Assembly: GCA_951230915.1 (NCBI GenBank)
Contig: OX579636.1
Location: 34,345,567 to 34,409,566 of the forward strand
DNA from: Antitrichia curtipendula
Taxonomy: Eukaryota; Streptophyta; Bryopsida; Hypnales; Leucodontaceae
Direction of reading: 5' to 3'
DNA: 64,000 nt
In this document: positions 23,799 through 34,550 of the stretch, one piece after another
Layout of the letters: every line of letters starts with the position of its first letter
Position numbering within the stretch: the first letter of the stretch is position 1
The notes under the pieces: generated by a model
Told to the model about the DNA's origin: nothing
The model's input: only the letters and a program-made list of their open reading frames with translations
Databases searched by the model: none
Program-made: the position numbers and the translations under genes

Positions 23799-24747
23799 CC
23801 CCTAATTGTATTTTACTATGTTTTCACCAAAACCACTTTGAAACTGTCATTTTGAAGACAACCACCAAATTTTAGAAAAAAAACAATTTAGGAAAAATTT
23901 GACCATAGAATCTTTTAGTAAACTGATTTGAAAAGATGTGGAAGAAATTTCAGAAATTTTCGCCGTGTAGATTGCAAGATATTAGTGTTTGAAGTTACAA
24001 AAATCCTTTTTTTACCACTACGAAAATCCAGGATGCTGCACTTCAGAAGGCAATATTTGTATGAAACTAAGTCCAAATGGTTGTAAATCTTTGGATTCAT
24101 TCTTCAATTCAAGTTGGCCACATGCTTGAAAATTTTCAAATCATTTGGATTTGTACAACATGTAAAAAAAAAATAGTAAGTAGAAAGAAGTAGAAAATGA
24201 GCCAAAATACTAAATTGTAAACAATTTATTTATGGAATTGAAAAATTCCAATCCCAATGGCAAATTTTTTTTTAATAAACAATATACAACTAATGTTGGA
24301 TTTTTTTTCCAAAAATATTAAAAATTGAATTAAATAAAGGATTTCAAACTTTTTTTTGTAATGTATAGATTCTATAACTAGTGGCAAACTACCCCAAACT
24401 AAAACTCCTCATAACTTTTGATTCATTGATCAAAATGGGATGATCCAAAGTTTCCCACTTAGATAAAAAATCTAATAAACCAATTTCAAATTTTTAGTTT
24501 TTTTAAAAGTCATTTTTTAAAGATTTTTTTTGAGCTGCCCGGGCTGCCCAAAGTTCAAAGAAAATCACATATCATGCAATAACTTTTTAACCATGTAGTC
24601 AAAAGTTACAAAAATTGTTGGTCCTTGAAGCTACTCCTTGGGCACATGTTGTGTAAAAATTTCAAAGAAATGAAAGAAAAACTCCATCCATAGTGAGCTG
24701 CCCAAAATCGCTATGTTGCCAAAAAATGCAGTTTGGTCCTTTAGGGA
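23799..24747. mobile_element. TTAA-type inverted-repeat transposon, copy F
   Basis: Left end CCCCTAATTGTATTTTACT, right end GGTCCTTTAGGGA, TTAA at 23795-23798 and 24748-24751. It is 949 bp. Its interior matches the copy at 7148-8058. Confidence 0.75.
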
Positions 24748-24929
24748 TTAAAAAACAAATTTTTCTATAGGACTAGGCTTGAAAAGAGTTCAGGCATTAA
24801 CAACTGCCCCTACAAAAGTGCCCAAAACAATGCATATGGGATGACTTTGAAATGTAAAAATAGCAAGAAAAATTGCAAAAAACACATTTGAGGCTGAACC
24901 TCCTTCTACTAAAATGCTTCTCAATCACT

Positions 24930-25440
24930 CATAACTTCTTGGATTGATGTGAAATTTTAACCATGCAAACTAGACTAATATGCACAAATTTTCCAAAAAT
25001 TTTATTAGAAAAAGAGATTGTATGAAGAAGAAACAAGCCGCCAAAGTTCATTGTAATCTAAAAATATCGGAATTTTAAATTTCGAATTGCTCCCAAACAT
25101 TCAAAACAACTTGGATTGACATGAAAATCTTAACACAACAACTAGACTTCAATGGAAACATAATCCAACAAATTTATTGGAAACTAACATTGGATGAAGG
25201 AGATACAAGCCCCCAAAGTTGCAATCGTCAAATGTAGTTTTGTTGACTTAAATTGAACCTGTGAGCTTTGATTGGCTTCCAAAAAATTGGTACCTCTTGT
25301 ATTGATCTAAATTTTTTAGCACACAAACTAGAAGAGAGAAAACAAATTTTACAAAAAGTTTTATTGAATTTGGACATCATATGCAAAAGTTACAACATTT
25401 TGAATTGGATTTGAAACTATGTGAAGAAACCCTTTGGGTG
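24930..25440. repeat. Degenerate tandem repeats of about 165-180 bp
   Basis: Three units each contain a CTTGGATTGAyrTGAAA-like block, then AACTAGA, then TTTTATTRRAAA and CCCCAAAGTT-like text (anchors near 24950, 25109 and 25294). The copies are strongly diverged. Non-coding. Confidence 0.5.
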
Positions 25441-25558
25441 TTTAGTAGTTGCAATAATTTTGATTTACAATCGGGAGTGAATTGAATGGAAACATACAAT
25501 GGATCATTCTTAGAATCATTGTTTTTATTTAAAGGCATGGTTAGGATCATTCTTAACC

Positions 25559-25774
25559 CCTTAATGCCTCAATCCTTTTTTGAATTTTTGCACATTTTTG
25601 CATATATCTTTGTACAGAAATATCATTTATTGCAATTTCATGAAATTGGTCAATAAAAAAGTTTTTTTTTTTCCATGATTCAAGTGTTACATTGATGAAT
25701 GCGAGTTAGTTGGACAAACCAACACCTCCAAGTCCTCTATTCATCGTCCAAAATATGGATGTCGAAGCGCTTAA
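25559..25774. mobile_element. Short TTAA-ended element
   Basis: Left end (TTAA)CCCCTTAATGCCTCAATCC and right end GAAGCGCTTAAGGA(TTAA) are loosely inverted. It is about 215 bp. A right-end relative lies at 10011-10053. It may be distantly related to the large TTAA family. Confidence 0.4.
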
Positions 25775-26319
25775 GGATTAAACTCACTGGCTCCATTCAA
25801 TGGCATGTTTTGATTGATTACAGTTGCATCTATAAGCATTAATAGGGACCTATGCACCTTTGACTTTGAAAAATCATATTTTATTCATTTAAAGTCAGAA
25901 AATGAAACTTAAAATTTCCACTATTGTATTCTTCATTTCTCTTTCTTCCACAAAAATGTAAAAAAACTTTGGATCCACCCATTTTTGTACAAAGGTCTTT
26001 TTTCCCTTAGATGAGCGCTTTCTGAGCCTTCCACCTTATATGCAAATGGCCTTGGTACTTAGAAGTTGCAATAATATTTACATTGTATAAACAATGTCTA
26101 CATCCTTTAGGAATTAAGATTGTACGGTTCAAAAATAGCCAAAAAATTCAAAACACCATATTATCAAGTAGAGCCAAAAATTGTTGTAGTACATTTGAAT
26201 CATTTATTGCAAAGACATTGTGGCAAAGTCTTTCTCAAGAAAAGAGCATGTTGATGAAAACAACAAGAATATTTTGGGTGGACACCCACAAAAGTCTAGA
26301 TCAAGTTACATTAAGGTGG
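25775..26319. other. AT-rich spacer, one open frame of unclear status
   Basis: A plus-strand frame of 101 codons (26083-26388) runs into the left arm of the foldback below. It has no recognisable domain and is not called as a gene. Confidence 0.4.
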
Positions 26320-26527
26320 GAGCACCAAAAACCAACAATGTACCCAATGGCGTCACTTTCTATAGATGGTAGTCATTTTAGAACTTAAATGTAGGTAGAC
26401 CATAAATAGCTTATTGTTTGTTGACCAAAATGATAAGCTATCTATAGTCTACCTACATTTAGGTTTTAGAATCATTGCCTTACCTATAAAGTGAAGCCAT
26501 TGGGTACATTGTTGGTTTTGGGTGCTT
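26320..26527. other. Long foldback, about 94-bp arms
   Basis: Left arm 26320-26414 and right arm 26433-26527 are near-complementary with a short loop (around 26415-26432). Anchors are AGCACCAAAAACCAACAATG paired with CATTGTTGGTTTTGGGTGCT, and ATGTAGGTAGAC paired with GTCTACCTACAT. It resembles a young MIRNA-like or foldback-transposon locus. No promoter evidence can be read. Confidence 0.75.
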
Positions 26528-26625
26528 CTACTGTATTGCATGAGATCTAGAGTTTGTCACTCAATAGTGGATTATAACTAAATTTTTTTTTCCAAATGTA
26601 AGCTCTTAAATAAGGTAAGTCCAAT

Positions 26626-27264
26626 TGTAAAGCCAATTGTCCTTGTGGGGGACAAAATGGATTTTGGATAGGTCCTATAGTCTCAATTTTTTTTTTTTTT
26701 TTTTTTTAATTTTTTCTTGAAGATAGGAAAACACATTAGCTTTCTAGGAATAATTTTTTAAATTTAAATTAATGCCTTTGAACAAAAGTTATACTATCCT
26801 AAGTTCAAATTGAGGTTAATCGGGGAATACAAAAAGAAATCACAAAAAGTCAGAATAGAATTTTCAAAATTTTATTTTTTATAGAAAATATTTTTGTCTA
26901 CATGGAAAGATTGGAATATTTTAAAGGATTCATTCTTGATTGCAATTTTCACAGTTTTTCATGGAAAGAAATTTGTCAAGATTTAGTTCACTTGCTAAAA
27001 CAATCTCACTGTTGAGATTATTGTGTTTCAATTCCATCTTAAACCAATTAATAATTTAGATTTTCCTTCAATCTAGTACCTACTTCTACTTAACAATTTT
27101 TTAAAGAATGAAAATCAAAAGTTTGTTTTTTGACATTTTTTTCCTATACTTTCAACTCAATCCCTCAACATACATCTTTTAAAATTCATAAATGATGCAA
27201 AAACTTTAAGCTAAAGAGATTGGAAGCCTTGAAATCTAGTTAGGCAAGGTGCACAATAAAATGA
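26626..27264. mobile_element. Truncated TTAA-family element, copy G
   Basis: The left part (CCTTGTGGGGGACAAAATGG and following) matches the left subterminal region of the adjacent copy at 27273-28197 in the same orientation. The right end is lost just before that copy begins. Internal blocks shared with 27273-28197 include the ACCTACTTCTACTTAACAAT stretch. Confidence 0.6.
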
Positions 27265-27272
27265 ATTGTTAA

Positions 27273-28197
27273 CCCCTAAAGTCCCATTGTCCCCTCGGGG
27301 GACAGAATGGATTTCGGGTAGGCTCTTACAGTCTCAATATTTTTTGTGATTTTCTGAATACTTTTTGGGAGATAGAAATCACATTAGCTTTCCGAAAATG
27401 TAATTTTTATTTCAATCAGTGCCCAGGAGCAAAAGTTATGGCACAAAACCCCAAAATTTTAGTTCGGCGGGCAGAAAAAAATCCTCAAAAAAACTTTAAA
27501 TTAAAAATTTTAAAAATTTGTTTAATATGGGTTTTATTTTTATTTACACAGGAAGCTTTGATTCATTCCATTTGGATTTGTTATACAAAAGTTATGGTCA
27601 ATCTTATTTTTTGGGCAATTAGAACATCTTTTTGAAAAAATAACTTGTAGGATTCATTTCTGAATTCAATTTTAACAATTTAAAAAAAAAAAAAGGTTTC
27701 AAAAGGTCAAGATTTCTTGCTAGAACAATCTCACCATTGAGATTAGTATATTTCAATTCTATCTTAGAGCTATTAATGATTTAATTTTTCCTTCAATCTT
27801 GAACCTACTTCTACTTAACAATTTTTTAATGAGTGAAAACTAAGTGTTTTAAATTTTTTTTTTTTTTTTTAGATTCTCAACTCAATTCTTCATCATATAA
27901 AATTAGAAATTCAAAATCATTAGAGCAAAAATTTGAAGTTAAAAAGGTTCAAAGTCCCAAAATGTAGTTGAGCAAGGTGCAAAAAAACTAGATTCCTTCA
28001 CTTTAAATGCAAATATCTTGCAATCTACATGGTCAAAAATTTTGAAATTTCTTCTACACATTCTTATACTAGTCTAGTACAAGATCCTACGGTTAAATAT
28101 GCAAAAAAAAACATTAATTGTTTTTTTTTGCTCTTAGCTCTAGAAATGACAGTTTTGAGTGGTTTTTGATGGGAAAATGACCTTGGGACTTTAGGGG
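27273..28197. mobile_element. TTAA-type inverted-repeat transposon, copy H
   Basis: Left end CCCCTAAAGTCCCATTGTCC, right end CTTGGGACTTTAGGGG, TTAA at 27269-27272 and 28198-28201. It is 925 bp. This is the best preserved copy for defining the family ends. Non-coding. Confidence 0.8.
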
Positions 28198-28201
28198 TTA
28201 A

Positions 28202-29820
28202 TGGGGCAATTGTTATGCCCAATCAAAAGTCCACAAACCGGGAAATCTACCAACTTATTGATTGCAGAAGTCTCAAGGGTAAGAGTTTTGGGGTTCTCAG
28301 ACAAAGTGTCACTCCAAGACCACCAACCATCAGCCGAATTTGCTCCACTAAGCTTAAGTGGTCCCAACACAACCTGCGGCACAAATCATGACCTTTGTTA
28401 GTAAAATGCTTCAATCAAGCGACCTTCAACACTGATTTCAGGTTTAGCCACTAATTTAATCACAACATTACAATTGTATATCCTATGAAGATAAGTAAGA
28501 CGGGGCATTCTTCAAAAAAAATTGATCACATGATTATTTCTTAATTATATGAGAAGAATATACACGTGATCAAAATTTGGATAGTTCTTATTTCAGATGA
28601 AAGCCACTTGATTTTGAACATTCGTGCTACAGTTTCTCACATACACATCAACAAGACCCTAATACTCAGGGTACATAAAGGTGAACCTCTAATTCGGCCA
28701 GTGAATTCTTTCTTTCGATGATTCAGGACTATAATCTTGTCTTGCTCACGCTTCAACAGCAACTGTTGATCGAAAACGATTCTCAATTTCCAAATTCTAA
28801 AACTTCTCAGAGGTCTCAGCAAATCCCAGCTTGATATGTTCAAGAAAACAGAGAACCTCATCGTAGACTGAGGGTCTCATCAAAACGGGAAGCTAAAGTC
28901 GACCATGTTTTCAAGCACTGAGCCTTTCGTTTCTTCCAATTCACGAAGCTGTCTTTCATCATCCTTGAATGCTTTAGCTCTGTCAGACATGGCACCATCA
29001 AAAACCCTCTACCTTGCCCGCAAGATAAGTTTTTTTTTTTCCGGCACATCAGCTTCACTTACAACATGGACCAACTGCAGCAGTTTTCGCACCATTTCAG
29101 CAGTTTTTGCACCAGTTTTTGCACCATTTCTGGTGCAAAAACCTTGGTGGCTAAACTTGGCAGCCTTAGCACCTTTCGGCTTTGATGTTGAACCTAGACG
29201 GTTCCTGGGCATTGATCATGAAAGAACTTTGATCTGCCAGCCATGCCCTTACGAACACCCGCTTGGGTGTTGACCATTTGATGGAGGCCGATTGTAGCAC
29301 TTCTGATGCAGATCTAGAAATCAATGCTCTCACAGTTTTCAGCTGTCAGATAGAAATTTGGGGAGGCACCGACCAGAGCCACCATTTTGTTCAGGATTTG
29401 TTTTTCTCCACAGGAATCTGGCTCGGAATTGCTTATATCATCAGAAACAGTGCCCCTCTTCCATCTGGCTCCCATCCACTGCAGCATCATCTCAGACCCC
29501 TAATCCGCCAAAGACCACTGTCTGCTACTTTAGACCTGCGCCTTGGAGAGATTGATCTCGATCGGTTGATCACCTTGTGTCCATCTTTTACATCTTTTTG
29601 ACGCTAGAACGCTCTAAGAGCTCTTCCTCAAAGTTCAGTTGGTCACCTTGTGTCCATCTTTTACATGTTTTTGACGTCATACTATCTGACTGACTGTTAG
29701 AGGCCATCGGTATTGAATAGCCGAAGAAGTTTGAAGCTGAGCAGATTATACGTTTGTACATAATACGTTTTGGCCATAGTGGAAACAATTAAGGCCCTGC
29801 TTATAGAAAGGACGAGTTGA
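28202..29820 (-). pseudogene. Possible relic of an unrecognised minus-strand gene
   Basis: On the minus strand, several short frames read like coding sequence: about 29212-29009 (Lys/Ala-rich, then ADVPEKKKLILRAR), about 29000-28880 (DGAMSDRAKAFKDDERQLRE), about 28870-28800 (YDEVLCFLEHIKLGFAETS) and 28382-28230. They sit in different registers with stops between them. No family was recognised and the joins are not secure. A direct repeat of TCACCTTGTGTCCATCTTTT occurs near 29570 and 29642. It could be a captured gene fragment. Confidence 0.3.
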
Positions 29821-30027
29821 TCACCTTGCAAATCATTCATTGTGAGACAATGTGAATCATCATTCTACTTTAAAAAACCCAAAAGCAATCATTAGAAGGC
29901 AATTTACAGTGCAAGACCTCTTTCTTTTGCACAAAATTCCAAAGATGAACATCTTCACTTCTATCTTACATAGAAGGATTTTGTGTCATCCATGAAACAT
30001 TTAGGATGGACTTACATGTAAATGGAT

Positions 30028-30216
30028 AATTTCGTTAAAATGGTGAAATTCCTTGACTTTGGCAGTTTTTACAGTTCAAACTGGGTAGTCTGAAATGTAC
30101 AATAGCCCTATATGTCTGAAATCAATATCATTTTTATGTATCAGATATCACCTTTATGGTCTAGACTGGGCAGTCTAAAAATGGCATGCGGAACATTGCC
30201 ATTTTAACAAAATTTC
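30028..30216. mobile_element. MITE of the GTTAAAATGG-end family, intact short copy
   Basis: Left end AATTTCGTTAAAATGG, right end GCCATTTTAACAAAATTT. About 189 bp, and inside it a repeated GGGYAGTCTRAAA motif. It is the simplest uninterrupted relative of the element at 86-1168. Confidence 0.7.
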
Positions 30217-30476
30217 CCATGTAAGCTCGATGCCTCGATGTGCAAAAGAAATGATTAAAAGACAAGAACAGTTTCACCAATCATCGATAAACGTGGAAGT
30301 AGGAGATGGAGGGATGACTTATACCTAGAGGTTAGGCCAATTTGTTGTATCAAAGGCTTGAAATCCTCAATTGTGATTGGACAAAAGGTTGAAATTTGTG
30401 CAATTGGATTCAAGGGGAATGGCCCGGCCTGTTACTGCAAAACGTCCCTTAGTTTCACCAATATCATTGTACCAGC

Positions 30477-30566
30477 TATTTCGTTAAAATGGCGGATTAC
30501 ACATTGCCATTTATCATATAGGACCTAAACTTAAAAGTGCCAATTTTGTGGAATACCGCCATTTCA
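30477..30566. mobile_element. Truncated MITE, GTTAAAATGG-end family
   Basis: The left end ATTTCGTTAAAATGGCGG is clear. The right end degrades at GGAATACCGCCATTTC. Confidence 0.5.
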
Positions 30567-30724
30567 AGACAAGATCCGGTCTGCATCCGGAACATAAAAT
30601 TGCTTTCTATATTTCGGTGACGGTAAACGCACCCGTCTACCGATGCATGCAAGGAGGCCCTTAATGTCCGCACGCCGTACACAGCGGCGTCACAGAGTAA
30701 GCAATTGATTGGCATCTCCACCTA

Positions 30725-31082
30725 GCTCACCCTTGATTGCTGTTGACTTCGGGCTACCTTCTCTTACCGACTGGAGTATTTTTATCGTTCAAGCAAGCAA
30801 GTGGATCCAATTCTCTGCATTATGTGTATTATTTTTTTTGTTTTGTTTTGTTTTGACACAAATGAAACGGAATTTCATGTATTAGTTTATAATAAAAATC
30901 TCCGATTGAACGTCACTTCATCGTCTCCAAGTTGCACAAAGAGGTACTGGACGTATGCGAGCAGGACTGTACGAAGGCAACTTGAAACGGTCTTACTCTG
31001 GCAAAACTAAGTTTAGAGCCAGTGTAGCGTGGCATGGTAGTCAACCTTGCTCGGTTTGCAGACCGCGCCGATAGCATTCAGT
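30725..31082 (-). repeat. Dispersed repeat R, reverse copy upstream of the repeat-protein gene
   Basis: The reverse complement matches 19268-20670 and 33112-33390 (GTTGACTAC, TTTTGCCAGAGTA, GCAACTTGGAGACG, ACTTGCTTGCTTGAACGAT). It lies just 5' of the gene starting at 31313, whereas the forward copy at 33112 lies 3' of it, so the gene is bracketed by inverted copies. Confidence 0.6.
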
Positions 31083-31312
31083 GCTAGATATAATCCATTC
31101 CAACTTCAACCTCTGCATTCCAGTGCATCACGTACCGGTGCTGATCTCTAGCGCGATTGAGTTACGTTCCGGGGCATTGATGCATACTAGTACTCCGATG
31201 CATGAGAAGAGAGAAAGAGAGCTAGCTCTGTACGTGCGGACTAGCCGCGCCACTGCATGAACGAGCTTGTGCACTGGAGAAGATCATTCAGCGTTATTAG
31301 TCATCCAACGTC

Positions 31313-32473
31313 ATGGTTTTCGACTACAATGCTCTCAATACCTGGAAGACTCCGGACCTCCTGACCCGGGACAGCAGACTGGTAAACAGGACACGGGTAC
31401 GTTCCACGAGCTAGGTCACTGATCTACTATACATCTATCAATGAATAGAATAGGCTTCAGTTTGCACTGGCTCTGTATAACCGAATTCGATCACTTGATT
31501 GTCTAGCCAGCTGATCTCTCTATATCGACAATGGAACTCAATCGGTCTCGCAAGTCGCAACAAATGTAACGGCCCCATGCTAGGGGAAGTATGTTTACAA
31601 TGGCAGTACTAAGTAATAATTACGTGTGGTGCGCAGGTGATGGGGATGAGCGAGAAGGCAGCCATTATTCACATCGTGGCGCTGGTCTGTACCGCGGGGA
31701 TATCCCTGCCGATCAACCTGGGGTTCTGTATTTGGCACGCCCATCGCTACGGCGAGGTCAAGAAGGAGCGCATGTCGATCCGCCGGATTCTAGGCACTCG
31801 GAACATGTCGTATCGGGGCAAAGGCCACTGGGTGGAGGTGAAGCCGACTCCGAACAGAGCGCAGAAGGTGCAGGCGCAACCGACCCCGAACAGAGCGCAG
31901 AAGGTGCAGGTGCAACCGACCCCGAACAGAGCGCAGAAGGTGCAGGTGCAGCCGACCCCGAACAGAGGGCAGAGGGTGCAGGTGACTCGGACTCAACCTG
32001 CCAACAACGACCCCCAGATGCAATATGCGCAGGCCAATGCCAACGCCTCAGTGAACTACTCGCAGCAAGATTACGGCACCTACGCCAACAACGACCCCCA
32101 GATGCAATATGCGCAGGCCAATACCAACGCCTCAGTGAACTACTCGCAACAAGATTACGGCACCTATGCCGACAACGACCCCCAGATGCAATATGCGCAG
32201 GCCAATACCAACGTCTCAGTGAACTACTCGGAGCAAGATTACGGCAACTATGGCGACAACGACCTCCAGACGCAGCATGTGGAGGCCAATGCCTACGCCT
32301 CAGTGGACGACTATGAGCAAGATTTCGGGAACAATGCTGAAGACGATCTCCAGATGCAGTCTGAGCAGGCCATTGGCAACTCCGCAGAGAACGACTTGGA
32401 GCAAGATTTCGGCATCAGCGACGCACTCAGTGAGGCCATCGCTCCCGGGCTACTAGAACTGTTAGCTAGCTAG
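31313..32473 (+). CDS. Unrecognised one-TM protein with 12-aa and 28-aa tandem repeats
   Basis: Two exons are read: 31313-31396 (ATG in a good context, MVFDYNALNTWKTPDLL) and 31637-32473, joined in phase 0 across a GTACG...GCGCAG intron, giving 306 residues. Residues about 36-60 form one hydrophobic, probably membrane-spanning helix followed by a basic stretch. Residues 98-145 are four 12-residue repeats (PTPNRAQKVQVQ). From residue 151 there are three near-identical 28-residue repeats (NNDPQMQYAQANTNASVNYS then QQDYGTYA), one diverged copy and a partial fifth with acidic drift. The tail is rich in N, Q, Y and S, so it looks intrinsically disordered and prion-like. I recognise no family. The almost identical DNA repeats indicate recent unit expansion. 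An overlapping +1 frame is open to 32316 only because the 12- and 28-residue units are whole codons. Confidence 0.6.
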
Positions 32474-32575
32474 AACGTACGGTGATCATTGGTTCTAGCT
32501 AGTTGCTCTTGGTCACGCAATGCGACCTGGGTCGAGGCATCTAGCTCCCCCTCGACCTAGGCGATTGCAATCGCC

Positions 32576-32736
32576 AATTTCGTTAAATTGGCGGTTCGTA
32601 TTCCATTAATTTCACCTCTTAGAACACCATCTCTGAAATGTAAATCCATACCTATCGTAGAATGATGCATGTTAAGACCTTTCCGGACCTGTATGTCACA
32701 ATTTTTGGAGCTGGATCACACCACTTTAACGAAATT
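32576..32736. mobile_element. MITE of the GTTAAAATGG-end family, diverged copy
   Basis: AATTTCGTTAAATTGGCGG at the left and CCACTTTAACGAAATT at the right. About 161 bp. It sits about 100 bp after the repeat-protein stop, so it may lie in that gene's 3' UTR. Confidence 0.6.
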
Positions 32737-32892
32737 CACGTTTCGATTTCGATCTCTCCCTGGCTATTGATTGGAACCGTAGGCGGGTGCAAAGCTTTTC
32801 ACGTTCTGTCGTCCATGTAATATATATACTATACATATACACGCATCCATCCTCGATCTTTGCATTGTAGCTGATCGATAGATGAGAATTGG

Positions 32893-32921
32893 AATCCTTC
32901 ACTCCTTCAGTGAAGGATTCT
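32893..32921. other. Short perfect hairpin
   Basis: GAATCCTTCACT, loop CCTTC, AGTGAAGGATTC. A 12-bp perfect stem. Function unknown. Confidence 0.6.
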
Positions 32922-33111
32922 CTGGTTTCCTAACGTAATCCCGGCGCACAGTGTTGCCCCAGAGAACCTTGTGCGAGTGATTTTTTCATGTACGCTTCGC
33001 GACTTTTCGTTGCATTATACCCCCATTGTTAGCTAGTGCAAAATCATCGGAGAAGCTTCTGATGTATGGCTAGCTTACAGTGTTGCTATTGAAGCTTAGG
33101 TTTGCCAGCTC

Positions 33112-33390
33112 GTAATGTCGACCATTTCAAGTTTGCTTCGTACAGTACGTCCAGAATTTTTATTTGCAACTTGAGACGACGGTGTGATGTTCAGTTGGAG
33201 ATTTATCATATACTAATGTAATGCAAGGAAATAGAACCACTTGCTTGCTTGAATGATTAGAATACTCCAGTTGGTAAGGAAGATGAGAATGTTAGTCCGA
33301 AGTCAACAGGAATCAAGGCTGAGCTAGGTGGAGATGCTAATTGATTAATAAATCTTGAGGCTACAGTCTGTGCATCTCATAAGTTCACGG
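33112..33390 (+). repeat. Dispersed repeat R, compact copy
   Basis: Contains, in order, TTCAAGTTTGCTTCGTACAG, GCAACTTGAGACGACG, GATGTTCAGTTGGAGATTTA, ACTTGCTTGCTTGAATGATT and GTCAACAGGAATCAAGGC. It is continuous here and split in the copy at 19268-20670. Confidence 0.6.
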
Positions 33391-34550
33391 CAAACGAGTC
33401 TTCTTGTACCGCCACCCACCAGGGGCTTCAAATGCCAACGTACTCTGTCGGTGGAGGTGGCCCTCTCTTGATATTATCCCAATTTTTAAATACTATCCTA
33501 ATTTTGTATTATTATTGGTTGTTTTGAGCTACTAGAATTTGAAGTAGCAACTAATTAATTTTTACCTACATGCTTCAACAACGTTTTTCAGCAAACAAGC
33601 AAATTTTAATTTTGGAACACGCTTAAGCAAACGTGCAACGTCTATTATTTTGTTTTGGACAATGTGAAGGAGAAACGTGGAATGTCAACTTTCAGGAATC
33701 ACATCTTAGTAACATCAGCAACGTCCAATCACATTGATCAAATTCTAGTAGTGTAATTTCACTGATGTGGTTTTCACACACTTCCAAAAAATTAAAATAA
33801 CCGGTGGATACCGACCTGAAACTCTTGTGGGGCAGCAGTAACTCTCTTAAAAAGGATAGGCTAGGTTGTGGGGCTACCTGGCTGATTTCTCGTCGACTCT
33901 GTGGTTGCATTTGTACTTGGTTCCGTTTTTCAATTGCAATGGTTCCCCACGTTTGTTTCAAAAATTAAAATTAAAAAACTCCGTAGTTAATTGAGAAATA
34001 AGATTTTTTTTCAACAAAACTTTGGAGGAATGGCACCTTACCGAAACTGAAAGTAGGACTGGGGCGGTAAATGTCACCCAATACTGACTTTATCTTCAGA
34101 GATTGTAAACTGAGGTCTACATATTGTTTCGATTGGAAGACTAAGTATATGAGGCTATTGTGAATGAAGGTGCAACACACCGCAATGTCCTGCTAGTATG
34201 GTGATTTTAAACCTCAGTTGAGAATATTGTGAGTTGTGGCAGGAGTATCAATCGACAAGAAAAAGACAAAAGGAGAAAAACAAACTCGTGGCTTCTGGCA
34301 ACAAATTTCAACAATCATCAAGATGACGAGTACACATTGCAAATAGCCAAACAGTGTGCAGGATAGACATCGAAAGAGGCATGAGACTGAACTCAAACTT
34401 GAGAGTCCACAGCTCAACATGCATTCACTAAAATTACAGAAGCCACGAGTAGAATACTTCCTTGTCTGCGTTTCTGAGCAGAGATACTGTAAAACATTAT
34501 ACATTACTGTACATAACGTTGGATGTCTAACACGAAGCCTTTTGACGCTA
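33391..34550. other. Spacer and GID4 3' flank
   Basis: No independent gene is supported. The stretch nearest 34550 is likely the GID4 3' UTR (minus strand). Confidence 0.45.

Noticed and set aside
31591..32316. 241-codon plus-strand frame overlapping the repeat-protein gene
   Set aside because: It is a shifted shadow of the 12- and 28-residue repeats, which keep any frame open because the units are whole codons.
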